Assembly: GCA_022113835.1 (NCBI GenBank)
Contig: JAILWY010000012.1
Coordinates: forward strand, 6,448,001-6,512,000
Reading direction: 5' to 3'
Source: Atopsyche davidsoni
Lineage: Eukaryota > Arthropoda > Insecta > Trichoptera > Hydrobiosidae
DNA: 64,000 bases
A model generated the notes under the pieces. That model ran no database searches, was not told where the DNA came from, and saw only the letters and a list, made by a program, of their open reading frames with translations. Position 1 is the first letter of the stretch. Each line of letters starts with the position of its first letter. The translations under genes and the position numbers were made by a program. This document shows positions 11,477 through 25,310 of the stretch, in pieces.

Positions 11477-12594
11477 AATTTATTCTAATCTACAATAAAT
11501 CAGGAATGTAGATTATTTCAAATTAACACTAAGATAAATCCAGTCTTACACTTTCTAGATTTAATTTAAATTAAGTCAAATTTACCAGGGTGAACTAAAG
11601 TAAAGAAATGTGAATAATTACACTAATTTACAAATGCCTAAAATTATCCATCCAAAAATATTTTATCCTTTGTGAGTTTGAGGAAAATATTACATAATAA
11701 TAAAACTGAAATGTAATATTTTTTTAAGGAAAACAATAATAGTTAGTAATTTTGGGGTAGAAAATAATTAAATAGTTAAAGTAAAATAAAAGTCTAACAA
11801 CTCAGACTAATTTTCACTCAATAGCCAAAATAAACATAAACAAATGAAACCTACCAAATAGTTAACAATAATGCTGAAAATGTTACATAAATGCATAAAC
11901 TGGTGAGAAATGCATACATAAGCAGCACACCGATTGGTCTGAAAAACTTTTATATGTTTTTAAGACTTGTCCAATTTGACCTTAACTCTTTACCTAAATT
12001 TCGTAGCGAGCGGTAAATAACGATGCTTACATACGGCAGAAATCAATACAAACATTTATATAATTTATTACAATAAGTATCAGACAATTATGCTTTGAGA
12101 AAGTAACAAAGTAATTTTGCTTTAAATAATGAGCATTAAATATTATATATTTATTCCACTTCAGTTATTTTTATTTAGGTACGGTTCCAACACCGATCGA
12201 CTAAAAAGTTCGTGAAATACTTACAGTTGTGTATAACACTCACTTTGTACCAAAAAACCTTTGGTTATTTTTACAAAATGAAATTATACATGTAAGGCAC
12301 TCCTAGACATGCACATATTGAGATATTTAATTTTTTAATATATATGTATAATACAATTTAGGTATTTATATATTTCTTACAAAAGAACCCAAAATAAAGA
12401 ATACGTTTGATATAGACATTGCACAGACTCAAACATAGTTAAATTATTTGAAATTAATTTATGAAATATTATATTATCATATATATGTTACACTCATCGT
12501 TTTCACAATAATTTAGTAAAAATTATTTATTGATGATATCACCTTTAACAGTTCATGTGAGTTTGATAAGTATCATTCGAGTGTCACAGACCCA
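11477..12594. other. AT-rich interval; distal part probably ATP13A1 3' UTR
   Basis: No frame of interest. The part next to the ATP13A1 stop codon should be its 3' untranslated region; a minus-strand AATAAA (TTTATT on the plus strand) lies at 12526-12531, about 65 bp beyond the stop. The remainder is plain intergenic sequence. Confidence 0.5.
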
Positions 12595-14703
12595 TCACAG
12601 TATCCTCAGGCGACCCTCACCGAAGAGCCACAGACATGCTCGGTCCACCGCATACGCCAGCACCATGTCCGCCACCAGCACTTGGACAAGAATCATCTTA
12701 AACTGTAAAATAAACATTTTATTAACAAAGTCTAATCTTTATCAAGGCATATTCAAAGTAAAAATCTATAAGTATTTTTCCTTGGATTAATAAAAAAAAT
12801 ATCAACTATCTACAAAATAGATCATTTATGTAAGATAAATATTATTGATATTTATAATACAAGACAACTAACCTCGATTGGGAATGGAACAATCTCAAAC
12901 TGATGCGACAAGTCTGGAACTATACCGAGGGCCAAAGCGAACACAGCCCCCCCGGAGAGAAGTACACTGTAGAGAAGTGGGCGATTACAGGATAAACTTT
13001 CCATGAACGGTTCACCCTAAAATAAAAAATGACATAATAGTGAATTTTATTTACATAAAATGCTTACAATGCTGACTAAAGATCAACACACATGAAAATT
13101 AAATATTAAGATTCCAACTGTGTCAATAAACACTCATGCACTGTGAGTAAATTATTTAATTAACGACAAACACGGGACATTTGAAGTTCATATAATTCAG
13201 TACAGAATTTTATATCTTTTATGTCCATGCAAGATGCGATGTTCAACAGAGAAATATTGACACGACCAATTTGGTGGGATGATTTATACGTTTTTTGAAG
13301 ATTCCCTAATCTTAAAAGATTTTTTTAAACATATGATTGAAGACTAAGAAGATAACTGGTCATTATTTCCCCCGTTTGCCAATTGGCTGGTTGGGCTGAC
13401 TTGATCGGAAATAAAAATGAATTGTTATTGCACTACTAATAACAGAAATGCTATGTTTACATTATTATTTGAAAATCGTCAAAAATAAATGAATTGCCTT
13501 ACCCTGTAATTGATTGCAAATGTTGAAACTTGCAAGGCCATAGAGATTATATAAACTGTGCTGTTCAACAGATCTGGTACAAACTCCGCCTCTTCTTCGC
13601 CGTCTGGTATATCTAGAGCGAGTCTTGGCTTACCATCCCTAGTTATAGAAAATACATGTACTTTTATAATTGCAAGTTTGCACTAGATATTATGTCAAAT
13701 ACAAAATCACATATACTAACCGAGGTGGGGAACGGTCAGTGGCCTCTTTCACTAGATAAATTAAGCAGCAGAAGTGTACAGCAAATTGAAGCAACACTGT
13801 CATAATTGTGTACACATTAAATATATTTGGCAACGGTCTTTGTTTTGATAGTTTGTTCAGGGGCTGAAAAAATTTAAAGCTTAACATTAAAATTTTATTT
13901 AAATAAAAATATAAGATTTCAGTGTGTTAATGACTAAATAAATCATCCTTGCTATGAATAAATATCATTGAATCTTAATAATGTAAATATAACTTATTTA
14001 AATAACTTAAATATGGATACCTTAGATCTGGAAATAAATAAAAAGCATGAGGCCAGGAGGAGCCCCTGCAGGGTAGCCTGGAAATCGCTGAATTTGATAC
14101 CATCAAGATAGAGTACTGACTGACTGTACGCTAATATGAGAGCATTCAGAGCCAGTATTTTGAACATCTGAAGAGTTGTGACCAGTGTGCATCGGCCCTG
14201 CTTGATGATATGGCAAACTGAAATTAAAACATACTTTAAACACTCTTCTATACACATACAATGATAAAATATTTAAGCACTGTAGATAAATATAGTGCCA
14301 TCAATCGTAAAATAATATTCAACTTACTGCACATAATACTAGACAGTCGACTGGTGAAGGGTGCAGCAATACTTGCATCACCAAGTTTCACGATTTGTGT
14401 TTTGTCAAGATCTTCCATTTCTTTCATCAGTTTTTGCATTCGAGCTTGCACCGCATCCGACTGTGATCCGTTTGCTCCATCACCTCTGTTACGGATATTC
14501 TCTCGATTTCCTATCCCTCTCGGGTGATGGTTGAGTGAATTATTGATCCTGTCTCTCATGTCGTTGGAATCAACTTTGCGCTTTTCCTTTTCTTTATTTT
14601 CTTTAATTGGTTTTACTTTTTTTTCAGGTAATTTTTCGGGAGCATTGGATAAAATAGCAACTCCAACCTGGAATAGAACAATATTAACATTATTAAAAAT
14701 AAA

Positions 14704-14748
<45 letters not shown>

Positions 14749-17700
14749 AAATTAAAAAAATCATAATTACATCTGCATGTTTCAAAGCTCCGACATCATT
14801 AGTTCCATCACCACACATCAAAGTGTTATATCCAAGAGACTTCAATTTCAAAATCACAAATTCTTTTTGCTTGGGATCAAATCTTGCAAATACTTTTAAA
14901 TGTGGCAAAACTTTTGACAGAAAGTCTTGATGATATTCTGACAAATAATTGAGTCCTTCCCCCGTAATGCACAAGTCATATTTGGAAATATAATCATTGA
15001 TATTATTCTTAGGCTCTACGGGCAAACTCAATGTTTCATCAATCGACTGCCAATTCCACTTTTCTTCGAGTTGTGTCAAAATGAGTGTGTGCGGTTTCCA
15101 TGTGAACTTTAACTCACTAGCTACGTGGCAAGCTGTTAAGGGATTATCACCAGTGATCATTACCACAGAGTGTGAAGCGTTCAATATTTCAGCTATAGCT
15201 TTTTTGGAATCTGCTTTCAAGGGACAGGAAATAATTACAAATCCAGCAAAGTTCAACTTGGATTCGATTATTTCTCTTTTTAAATCACGCACTTCCTGAG
15301 AGCTCAGCTTACCGAAATCACGAAATCCTAATGCCAATACTCGGGCCCCTCTCCTTGACAGTGATAGATATGTGTCATCATAAAAGGAAGGAACCTTGTG
15401 GAACATGGTCTTCAAGACTTCCGGAGCACCCTTCACAGTTCCAATGTAATGTGTTTCTAAGGATCCCATCTCGCTGGCTTGATATCCAGCCAACACGGAC
15501 ATTCTCTTCAAAGCACTTGAAAAGTGATTTCTCTGAAATATCTTAAGTCCTGGTGATTTACCCTTTTTAGGGATAACTGCCTCTCCCTTGGTCAGATTCC
15601 ATTCAGCGGCTAATAAAGTAGCTTTTTCAAGGGGATCACCCACCAGTCCGTCATCTAATTGCACTAAAGAATGACAAGTTGCAAGGACTTGAATGGTTTC
15701 CAGTGGAGCTTCACTCAAATGCATGACTGTCAGCGGGTCATCAGTCCCTACACCAGCCACACCTTCTACTACTAAGTTATCACTTGTCAAAGTTCCTGTC
15801 TTATCAAAACAGCAAATTTCAGTTTTTCCAGCAAAGGGTATTCTGAATGGTTCTGTACAAAATACTCCAAGTTTTGAAAGTGAAAGCAGTGAAGTATTTA
15901 CAGCTAAAGAAAGTTCAATAGGCAGCTCTGGCGGCACGACAGATGTCAGTATTAATGTACACTCTAAGAAGAGTTTATACCTGTTTCTCTCTGGATCTTC
16001 ACAGCCCTTTACCCAGACATAAGCGGCTGCGGCAATTGCGAAAATCAAAAGAAATAAAATAAAACCAAACGTTTCCAAGTTATTTGCTGTTACACGTTTC
16101 ACACCAAATAAAATTGTACGCAGTAATTTTCCTTGAGATGTGTTAAATCCTGTTCTCAATACATAGCCAATACATCCATTATCAGGTGCACGAAGACCCG
16201 CTGCCAATTGTTTATTCGGAGGAGAGTGCTGAACAATCTTTGTGCCTCCAAACAACAAACTGAGCTTTCCGTCACCCTCAGAATCAAATGGTCGGTCTAC
16301 GTTGTTCTCTACTTCATTCTCGAGGGGCTCTTTCATCTGAGGAACACTCTCTCCGGTCAACATGGACTCATCTACAATGCAAGATCCTCTCAACAATACA
16401 ATATCACAGGGAACCAGAGAATCGTTAGAAGACCTTATTAAAGACACAATGTCTCCAGGCACTAGCTGGTCAGTACATATAGGGCGCCATCTTCTATTTC
16501 TATATACTGATATATTGTATGGTTTGTTTCCCATTTTTCTTATTTCAGACATATTACGCAGTTGCTGCTGGACTAGAGTGCATTCGAAGATTACTAACAT
16601 CACCAAAGTAAATAAACTGTAGTACCAGTACTTGTCTAAGCACCAAAGCAAAACACAAAAAATTTGAAAAACAAAAAACGGTGCTGTGGCTCTTTCCTTG
16701 AATAATTCCATGAACTCTGGAACATCCTGAAAATAAAGTTTTTAATTAATTTCAGCTTAATTACATCTAAAGAGTGACAAGTCTTAAGATGGATAACCAG
16801 TATAAAACAAAATTTAAAAATAACACAAATGAGCCATATTATTATTTATTTATTTATTAAGATATTCGTAAAATATAAAATACTAAAAATGAACCAGTAG
16901 AGTGATTGACATGACCATGTAAATAAGTTTTATTTTTAAACAAAACTAATGTGAAAGACATTAACAATTTTCATACAGAAGGTGTTATTTAACCGTTTTT
17001 TTACAGTTATTTTAAGAAATATAATAATGTTTATGGTTTTTATATTCGGCACTGCTAACTCACATGTTTCTTTCATCCTAAGCAAATCAAATTCTCAACG
17101 CTTGAATAAGCAGTAAAATAAATTAAAACACTTAAGAAGTTACAGTACCAAAAATACTAGCCAATCTTAAAGATATTGTAGGAACTAACATCATAAAAAT
17201 ATTATTAGTAAAACTATCCTTTTTTATAAAAATTATTACCATGTCCAATTGGTTCTTTCCAAAATCAAGTTCAGCCTGTGAAATGTCCTGATCATCTTGC
17301 AAACCTTTAGAGTGAAGGTATTCACTGATCATTTTATCGACCGGGAACTCGATAATATTGAAGACATCCTTTTCCCAGTCATAAACATACTTTATTTTTT
17401 GGAACATAAACCATATATTCGGTTTCCCGGTAATAAACTAAAACAAAAAGAATGGGGAAATCAAATAACACACCACAATGAAAACTAGAAATCAAATTTA
17501 AAAGTACGCGAACAAACCTTCATGTGATGAAGTCGAACTATCTCGGCAAATCCATTATTAGCGGTCGGGACTACCTTAGCTACCTTGGCTGACATAGGGT
17601 CTTTTTCCTGGTAAAATAAAAGAAAACTCAAATAAGAAAAAATATGTATAATTTTTTAAAAATATGTTTAACGAAATATCCCTCACCGAAATGCACGACA

Positions 17701-17956
17701 AAAAACATTGTACGTGTACACTCCAATAACAACATAAGCATGTTAGAATTTGTACTACTCCAGTGCCAGCGACTGTCACAAAACCCGCCTCATAATACTC
17801 ATCAAATCCATACACAAATACCCATGTATATAAAATAATCGGATAAATTATCAAAAAAGGAAGCACTGCTCCCTGAAAAATTGGTGAAATAGGTCTAAAT
17901 AATTTGACATATTGGACAAGTTCGTCTACAGGGGAATTGGCCGCAGTCACCGCCAT
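12595..17956 (-). CDS. ATP13A1: Endoplasmic reticulum P5A-type ATPase (ATP13A1)
   Basis: Ten exons join in frame to 1193 aa: 17687-17956, 17518-17607, 17240-17437, 14771-16726, 14328-14667, 14021-14217, 13721-13863, 13503-13638, 12873-13016 and 12595-12702. Human ATP13A1 is of similar length. Visible P-type ATPase landmarks are TGES (about 310-313), the PPELP motif of P5A pumps in M4 (about 451), the phosphorylation site DKTGTLT (Asp about 494) and GDGTND (about 825-830). N-terminal hydrophobic segments in exon 1 and several in exons 5-10 fit the P5 topology. Members act in the ER membrane, removing mis-inserted transmembrane helices; older work linked them to manganese. The 652-codon fourth exon is unusually large. 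The start is the first Met, in a good context (ATGGCGG), and it faces TMEM18 head to head. Confidence 0.97.
14707..14748. repeat. (TA)n microsatellite inside a 103-bp intron
   Basis: An uninterrupted TA run (14707-14737) followed by GTATATATA sits inside intron 4 of ATP13A1 (14668-14770). It makes up over a third of this very short intron. Reading through the donor gives a false Tyr-Ile extension to the exon 4 frame. Confidence 0.95.
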
Positions 17957-18775
17957 CCTTAAAAATATACTGCTGAAGTGTGAAGGCGCGGTTGCCAGTA
18001 AGAAAATATTATTATCTTATATGCAATTTCAGCGTGTGCCCAACGTGTTTTGCAAAATCATTTACCAATGAATTACACATCTACGTAAACCATGGCTTAT
18101 TAAATAATACGCTTTCTATTTTATATTCAATCAATATTTATGCCAGAGTGCCAGTTAAACCTCAAAAAAAATTACATATAATCAAATTGATCAGAATCAA
18201 AAGTCAAGAATCAAAAGTTAAATGCACCAAATAAATATCTCGTACCTATATTTTGAAAGACTGATCAAATTAAATATTGATTATTATAATGTTGTATAGG
18301 TATAATGATTGCATGAAACGTGTTTTTAATTCAAGTGTTTAATTTAATTGAAAAAATGTAAATGACACACGCATGACGTATTTGACGGCTTCGTAATCAC
18401 GGTTTAATTTGATCAGCTTTTTACATCTTGTACATAACATAACACTGCAAAAACATATTTACCAGACTAATTTGTTTTTATATATTTTTTTAATCAAATA
18501 TTCAATACATGCAATGAAAATATTGTAAATAATATTTTTTTCTTGTTATGCCTGAAAATATTATTAAATTAGTTTTTTTAACAATTTTCCTCGATCATAG
18601 CCTTCGATGACCCAACGACCAGTCTAACCTGCTTCGTTATCACCTTGACAAGTTTTTTCGCACTGGCATCTCTAAGCCGGGCCCGGGGAGTGACGGCGGT
18701 GACAACATAATCTAGTGAGTAGAATGACATTTCTGCGAATTAAATAAAATATAATAATTATAAATGTTATTCAAC
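17957..18775. promoter_or_regulatory. Shared upstream interval of ATP13A1 and TMEM18
   Basis: About 820 bp separate the two start codons, which point away from each other. A GC-raised patch at 18595-18715, next to TMEM18, contains GGGCCCGGGG and is the likeliest core promoter or 5' UTR. I see no convincing TATA box. The regulatory role is inferred only from the divergent layout. Confidence 0.45.
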
Positions 18776-20975
18776 ATGGAGACAGATTTTGTAGAAATAA
18801 ACGAAATCAACGGATTTATTACTTATCTGAAAAGTGTAAGTATATTTTTTTGTATTAGTCTGCTTCTGTTAATTGAATTATTTTTAAAGACCTCTCCTTG
18901 AACTTTACAGCATTTTATTTGCATATATTTATAAAATTAAATGTATTTACATGGTTAAATTTGGATTTAGAATTTGTCCTCTAGCTTGTAAATATTTTGT
19001 GTGAAAATGAATGCTTATAATTGAAGTTTAGGTGTATTTAATATTATAGAACAGATAGCAATAACAATGAGAATATTTAAGTGAATTATCTGTTGATTAT
19101 TGTTCTATAAAGTCATTGTAATCTATTGTTAGTTTAATTTTATAATATAGGTTTTTTTTTATTAAAAATCATACAAATTACATAATTTGATCTAATAAAA
19201 CCAAAGTAATATTTGTTATTCATCAAGTTGGCTGTGTATAAGCAGCATTGATTTTGGTGAGACTAAGATAACTTAAGCTAGCCTTTATTCTAAAGATATC
19301 CTTCTTGATAATAGGCACAGGTCAGCCATAAATATGCTCACTGATAAAGGGTCTGTGAACAGTATATAATACAATCTTACTTCATACACTTGCCAATTTT
19401 TTTGGTACTGAATTTTGTCTGGGCCAGAGTTAGACTGATTTATTTCTGGAACGCACATACTAACAAACTTAGTACCAGGATTGATGAGTGCTCTTCGGTA
19501 AATTTAATATACAGTCCAATATTTTAACTTGTCACATGGTAAATGTAGTGACATATAAGGCAGGTTAGATATTGTGTCATGAATATGAACATCTTTTCAC
19601 TAGTAGTGATTATTAATACAAATACTAAGTTTTAATAACAGCAGTGGAAAATTATCAAGCATCCAGCATTAAATCTTAAACTCAGTAATTTTTTTTTGAG
19701 TATTTCATATTTTACTATGTTAAAATATTCATATAATAGAATATTATTATATAATAGAAATATTTGCACCTAAATAATCTAAATGGGCTGTCAATTATCT
19801 ACCCATCTCAATCAAAGCCAGGTGTCAATGGGCAGGTGAGATAGACAGGCAGCTAATATGTTAAAGTGATTAGAGAAAATTGTGTGTATATGTATTAATT
19901 TAGAAAAATCATGCTTTTTCACATTGATTTTTAATAATTGTGCTTTCTTTCTTAAAATCGAATAATCATATTGATCATTAATCACTATGTAGTTGAAGTT
20001 GCGCTTGTGTACTTCAAGCTAAGTCAATGAAGTGTATTTTTAAAGATCTCAGTTTATCAAAGAGACTGGTAGTATCATTCCTTGAGAGAGTATCAATGGT
20101 CAAACTTTCCGCTTACTGTGAGATCAGTTTGCTTAGAATAGTAAAATGTAGAGTTACCTCTTGTTAGTGTATTAGCAAAATTTGTAGTACTGTTAGTTTG
20201 CTTCTTGATAAAATCAGTGAAGAATGCTTATATAAATTAAAGTTAAATTTATTTAGAAGTGTGTGTACTTAAAATATTATTTATCTTACAGATAGAATGG
20301 GGAGATCCATGGTTAATGGGATTGATATCCTTTCACATATTAATTACATTGACGTGTCTCACTACTAGAAATTATGTGAATTTTCAAATAGTTTTATTTT
20401 TTGGATTGTGTAAGTTTACAAATATTTAACTGATAGTATATTAGCCAATACATGTTTGAAATATTGAAGAGTAATCCAATATTATTTATTTCAGTGCTGA
20501 TGGTATTTTTTTCAGAAAGCATAAATGAGTTTGCTTCTAAAAATTGGACACTATTTTCAAGACAGCAGTACTTTGATAGTAAAGGACTCTTCATTTCAAT
20601 TGTATTTTCTGTACCCATTTTACTTAACTGTATGATAATGGTTGTAAGTATTAAAATTCTTAGTTCTCTTTCCATTATGATTTCTGTGAAAAAAATTCAA
20701 CTCTTCATATTTCCCAATAAATGGTATCTTTATATGTATCACACTGCAAATCAGTCCACTGTGAATAAATTTACTATCAACGGTGCTTTCGGCAAGTGAC
20801 TGTTGAGAAATGGTTTCCCCTTCATTCTTTATATATTTAATTTTTTTTTTAGGGAAGTTGGCTTTATCAATCAACACAACTGATGATGAATCTACGCAAA
20901 GCTCAACTGAAGGAACAACTTAAAAGACAAAACAGTAAAAGTAGTAATAGTTCATCACAAAAAAAAGAAAATTGA
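18776..20975 (+). CDS. TMEM18: Transmembrane protein 18 (TMEM18)
   Basis: Four exons (18776-18835, 20292-20409, 20495-20643, 20853-20975) join to 149 aa. The protein follows the TMEM18 pattern: an acidic N terminus, then [13 protein letters not shown] and a first membrane helix, a second helix around [13 protein letters not shown], the family signature [19 protein letters not shown], a third helix, and a Lys/Ser-rich tail ending QKKEN. In vertebrates TMEM18 is a nuclear-envelope protein linked to body weight; its insect role is unclear. An in-frame ATG four codons upstream (18764) is possible; I prefer 18776 for its better context. A poly(A) signal AATAAA follows at 21041-21046. Confidence 0.93.
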
Positions 20976-21597
20976 ACTGTGAAATCAATTTGTACTCTGA
21001 ATAATATGTCTAATTATTTAGGTTCCTTCTCAAATTCTTCAATAAAATTGTTTAAGATTTTGAAAAAATTTAAGGTTATTCAAGGATTTTGGGTTTCAAT
21101 GTCTCATTTTTGTAAAATTGTTTGAAATAATTCAATTAGTAGGTGTTTTGTATTTTATAGAACTGTTATTCAACTTTTAATTTTTTTTGTTTGTGTAATA
21201 CATACGTATTTTATGTGAATCTTTACACATTTCTTTGATAACTCATATGACTAAATATCTTATGAAAAACATATTGTGTTAATTTCATTTTCAATACCTA
21301 GCTTTTTAGTTTGATTATAATAAAACTTGCCATTTTCACTGTACCTACTTTAAAAAGTGTATGTATTTAAAAATAAGATCTGTACTTTGTACTTAAGTTA
21401 GCCAACACCAAAACTCCACTCACAAAACACACCACAACAAACAAATTTCTTAACTTTTACCACACGGTTTATTACACCATTTTATTAGTTGTCTTAACAT
21501 AGATAGTCAATTGATTAAAATAGAGTTGTTTCTTATACATAAAAAATAAGTTTAGCAACTATGTTAGTTTAAACTAAAAAAATTGTACACACATGTG

Positions 21598-21634
<37 letters not shown>

Positions 21635-24600
21635 TAAATAATTGTTAAAAAATTAGCTCACTATGTCTAAACCATGCAATCAATATACTTAAAATTCTTC
21701 ATAGGACTAATTTCTATAATTATATTTGATGGCTGTTTTTTTATACTCCATATCTACCATAATTTGAATATCTATTTAAAAGTTGAATCAAAATTGTATT
21801 TATGTACTATCAATTTGAACGATAATAATAAATACTCCATTCTTAATAGAATTGGTACCAAAATATAGCTAGTAACAAATGTTCCATGAAAATCTTATGA
21901 CTGAATGGTGGAACAGCCACTTGCTTTTATTACCTTGTTAAAATAACTGCATATTATGAAATATAAATGTTAATTCAATTCTGATCTCTCCTTATTGTGT
22001 TTGCTTCAAATTGCATTTATGGCATGGTTTTTGTGTACCCCATTTTTTAATTGACTTTATACAGACAGACATCTACAACTTTGCATTTTGTAGATTTCAA
22101 CGTCAATATCATATAAATCTGTTAGAAATGTTATAACAATATATTTGTTTTATGAAGCTTATAGATGTCTGTTTGTACTTTTATGTAAGTGCTGTAGGTT
22201 TTCTTATATATTCTGATTTTTTGCTAATTTGTGCTTTGTCTTGTAAAATGTACCGATTTATATATGTTTGTTTGTTGTTTAATATCTTAAAGTAAATTAA
22301 GTTATTGATTTATATTTTTATCAGAGTTCCATAAATTACTGTATATTATTGTGTATAAATAATTATTTTAATAATGGAATTATCAGTGGCTTGAAATGCG
22401 TATAGAAAAACAAGATAAAGACTGGCTATAGATTTGGCTTTTAAATAACAGAGTTTGTATTTTGTTCTTAGTAACATTTTAGCTAGTATTCATTTTACTT
22501 CATGCCTGAAGGTGCGAACTGTAAAAATGGTCAAAATGCACACCACTGGAATTTCAATCCTAATTATAGAATCTATGTTGATATATTTATTGTAAAGTTT
22601 TATTATATACTGACAATGTATTTGTACTTAATGAACTCTGATTTTTGTTTATTCTATTCCAACTTATTTTATATTTCATATTTAGGATAAAATATATATT
22701 AAATATCATAATATTAATCTTAAATTTATGATGTAAGTCACAAGGTAAGTGTAAGGCTTCTTTTTGCATTGAAATTTGTGTAAATATCTAATTAATATAG
22801 TGATAAATAATATTATCCTGCAATTTTGTGGCAAGAATTCAATTTTTAAAATACACTTGGCACATATCCCTGACAGCAAATTAACAAAAACTATTTTATA
22901 ATGCTTAACATACTCAATAATGTAGCACACTGGTTTGTGATTGATATTTTTATTGGCAGTTTAATATTATCATTACCTTCTCAGAATAAAAGTGTGTATG
23001 ACTGAACTAAGAGTTAAATAGAAAGCTAATTTTCAAATCTCTGTTTGTGTGACTTGCATCTATTTTATGCACCGAATTGCGATCTTTTTTTTTAATAAGG
23101 CTTTTATGGAAAAGTGTAAATCTACTGTTTTGCCCAACATTGCCTTTTAAAATGGATAGAAAATTTCTAAGGTGGCTTGTTTAAAAAATCAAATTGTAAA
23201 TCCCATTCTATTTTCATGAAATAATTCATATCACAATTCAGTAAAATAGGAGAGATATAAGCGGTATGGATTATGGGCACCGTTTATTATATTACTATCA
23301 GCACCTTATTCTGTAAAAGTGTGCTGTAATAAGCAACATTTGTAATCCCGTACATATCCATTCATATTTACAATATTATTGCTCAGAAAATATATTTTTA
23401 GTGTAGACCTATATTACACATTCCCAATTCAATTTTGATACATTGGGCATTATGCAATTTGTCTTGTTAGTCAATACTTTATTTCTATACAATAATTATT
23501 TTTTAAAGATTTTTCATTATTGTGTACAAAGCTTCATTGGTTGATATAGCTATCGTTTACAATAAAAAGACAAAGTAGATGTGTAATACCTTTTACCGCG
23601 AGCTACAATGTTATTAATTATAAATCATAAATGAGAATATTATAAAGCATAATATAATAAAGTCTGTTTCACATTAAGTGTATGCGATATAATTGATGTT
23701 TGTGATAAGCCTGTTGTTTTCAGTGTTACTTGCTAATATTGCACCACAAGTACCATTGTTGAATATGTATTTATGCTATGGAAAAAAAATATGCATCACA
23801 CTGGTAGGACACTTGCATACGAAAAAAGTTCCTTGTCACACAGATATGATGCTCGCGGTAAATGGGTCAAATACTTTATATATATATTTTTTTAATAGTG
23901 TGATTCCTCTGAAATAAATATTATACTTAACTAGCAGAATCCGAAAGATGACACCAATAATAAATACTGGTTGTTTTGAACATCAATCTGCTTTCTCTTT
24001 TATATCACAAGTGTCTTAAAAATAATATGACTATGCAAGACTTGATGTATCTGTAATACTATATAATTTGAAATCCATTTAGAGTCAGGTACATAATGAT
24101 AATGTTGTCATCATTTTGTATTTTGATGTCTATATAAATCAAAAATATTCATATTATGCTTACTGTACAATAATTTTGAATGGCCATACTAAATGAATTG
24201 TGATATAGTTTAGAGACTGAATGAAGGATATTGTTACCATGGGAGTAGTTACATCATAAAATGTTATATAGGATTGTTAGTTTTTTGTCTCCATGGATTT
24301 TAAAATATAATGAACTTTAGTTATTTCAAAATTTAATTTGTTATTAGAAATAAAAATCATGCTTTTTACAAAAATAAAACAAGTACTTAATAACAATACC
24401 AAACTCCCTATATAAACCTTTGATTGATCCAGTTATTGTAAGTACGGTTTTCAAAGCATAAGAAGAAGTTATCTCCAAGCCATCTTTTTAAGTTGATGAG
24501 GACATGGGAAGAAGTTGTGAAAAAAGATTATCTATTGCATAGGCAAATTTGAACATATTTGATTACTTTTTTAAATAATTAAAATCAAGTAACTTAATTT

Positions 24601-25310
24601 CCATTTCTTAAATTTTTAATGAAAGCCTTTGTTCTTTCTGCTACTACTTCACACATTTAGTAAAGAATGAAATAAAATAGTGATCTACGATTGTTTGTTT
24701 GAAACCAGAATTTGAGTATAACCCAATTTAAATTTTTTTACGCCCGAAGGATTTGGCCTATAAAATCAAAGCAATTTTTTTCTCTTTATCGATCTATAGT
24801 CGTTATAATAATTTTTTTTTTTAGAACTAAAATAAAAGTTAGCCTATAGATATCTTAAGGTTGATCTCTTCAGATATACTGCACTATTTTAGTTTGTTAT
24901 TATTTTTATTAAAATAATTGTTTTATAGTAATTAGACAATCCCACGGGACTTTCATTCATTTCAGTGTACGGCGTACTTTATAATAATAAATAAAATAAA
25001 TAATAATTTTCCATAGACAACGTACCAATTGCAATTGTCTATTATTGTTTTCTGCTGTCAACCCGCTTATGGCTGCCGCCAGGTCCGTCCTGTCGTCTGT
25101 TCCTGAGTGATGCGGAAAGCGAAAAATAGAAAATAACTGTTGTGTTGAATTTAGCATTCAATTTTATTCAAAGTTTCATTTAGGCATCTTTAGATATAAT
25201 AAGTGTAGCAAATAGTCATTTTATTAGTTTTGTTATCCTCCCAAACATACACATTTCTTTAAGTTATATAGGACGTATTTATTTTCGCCCTTCGTTATTA
25301 GCCATTCATC
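20976..25310. other. Intergenic, with TMEM18 3' UTR; (AT)n(GT)n microsatellite
   Basis: No supportable gene in 4.3 kb of very AT-rich sequence. The first 70-100 bp should be TMEM18 3' UTR. A compound microsatellite, (AT)n then (GT)n, lies at 21599-21634. The GC-raised patch at 25060-25120, about 200-250 bp before the capping-enzyme start, is a candidate promoter or 5' UTR for that gene. Confidence 0.55.

Noticed and set aside
14693..14770. C-terminal Tyr/Ile extension of the large ATP13A1 exon
   Set aside because: It is read-through past the GTAATT donor into a TA-repeat intron; the next exon restores the family sequence VGVAIL.
14997..16622. Plus-strand frames of 71-109 codons
   Set aside because: Antisense shadows of ATP13A1 exon 4.
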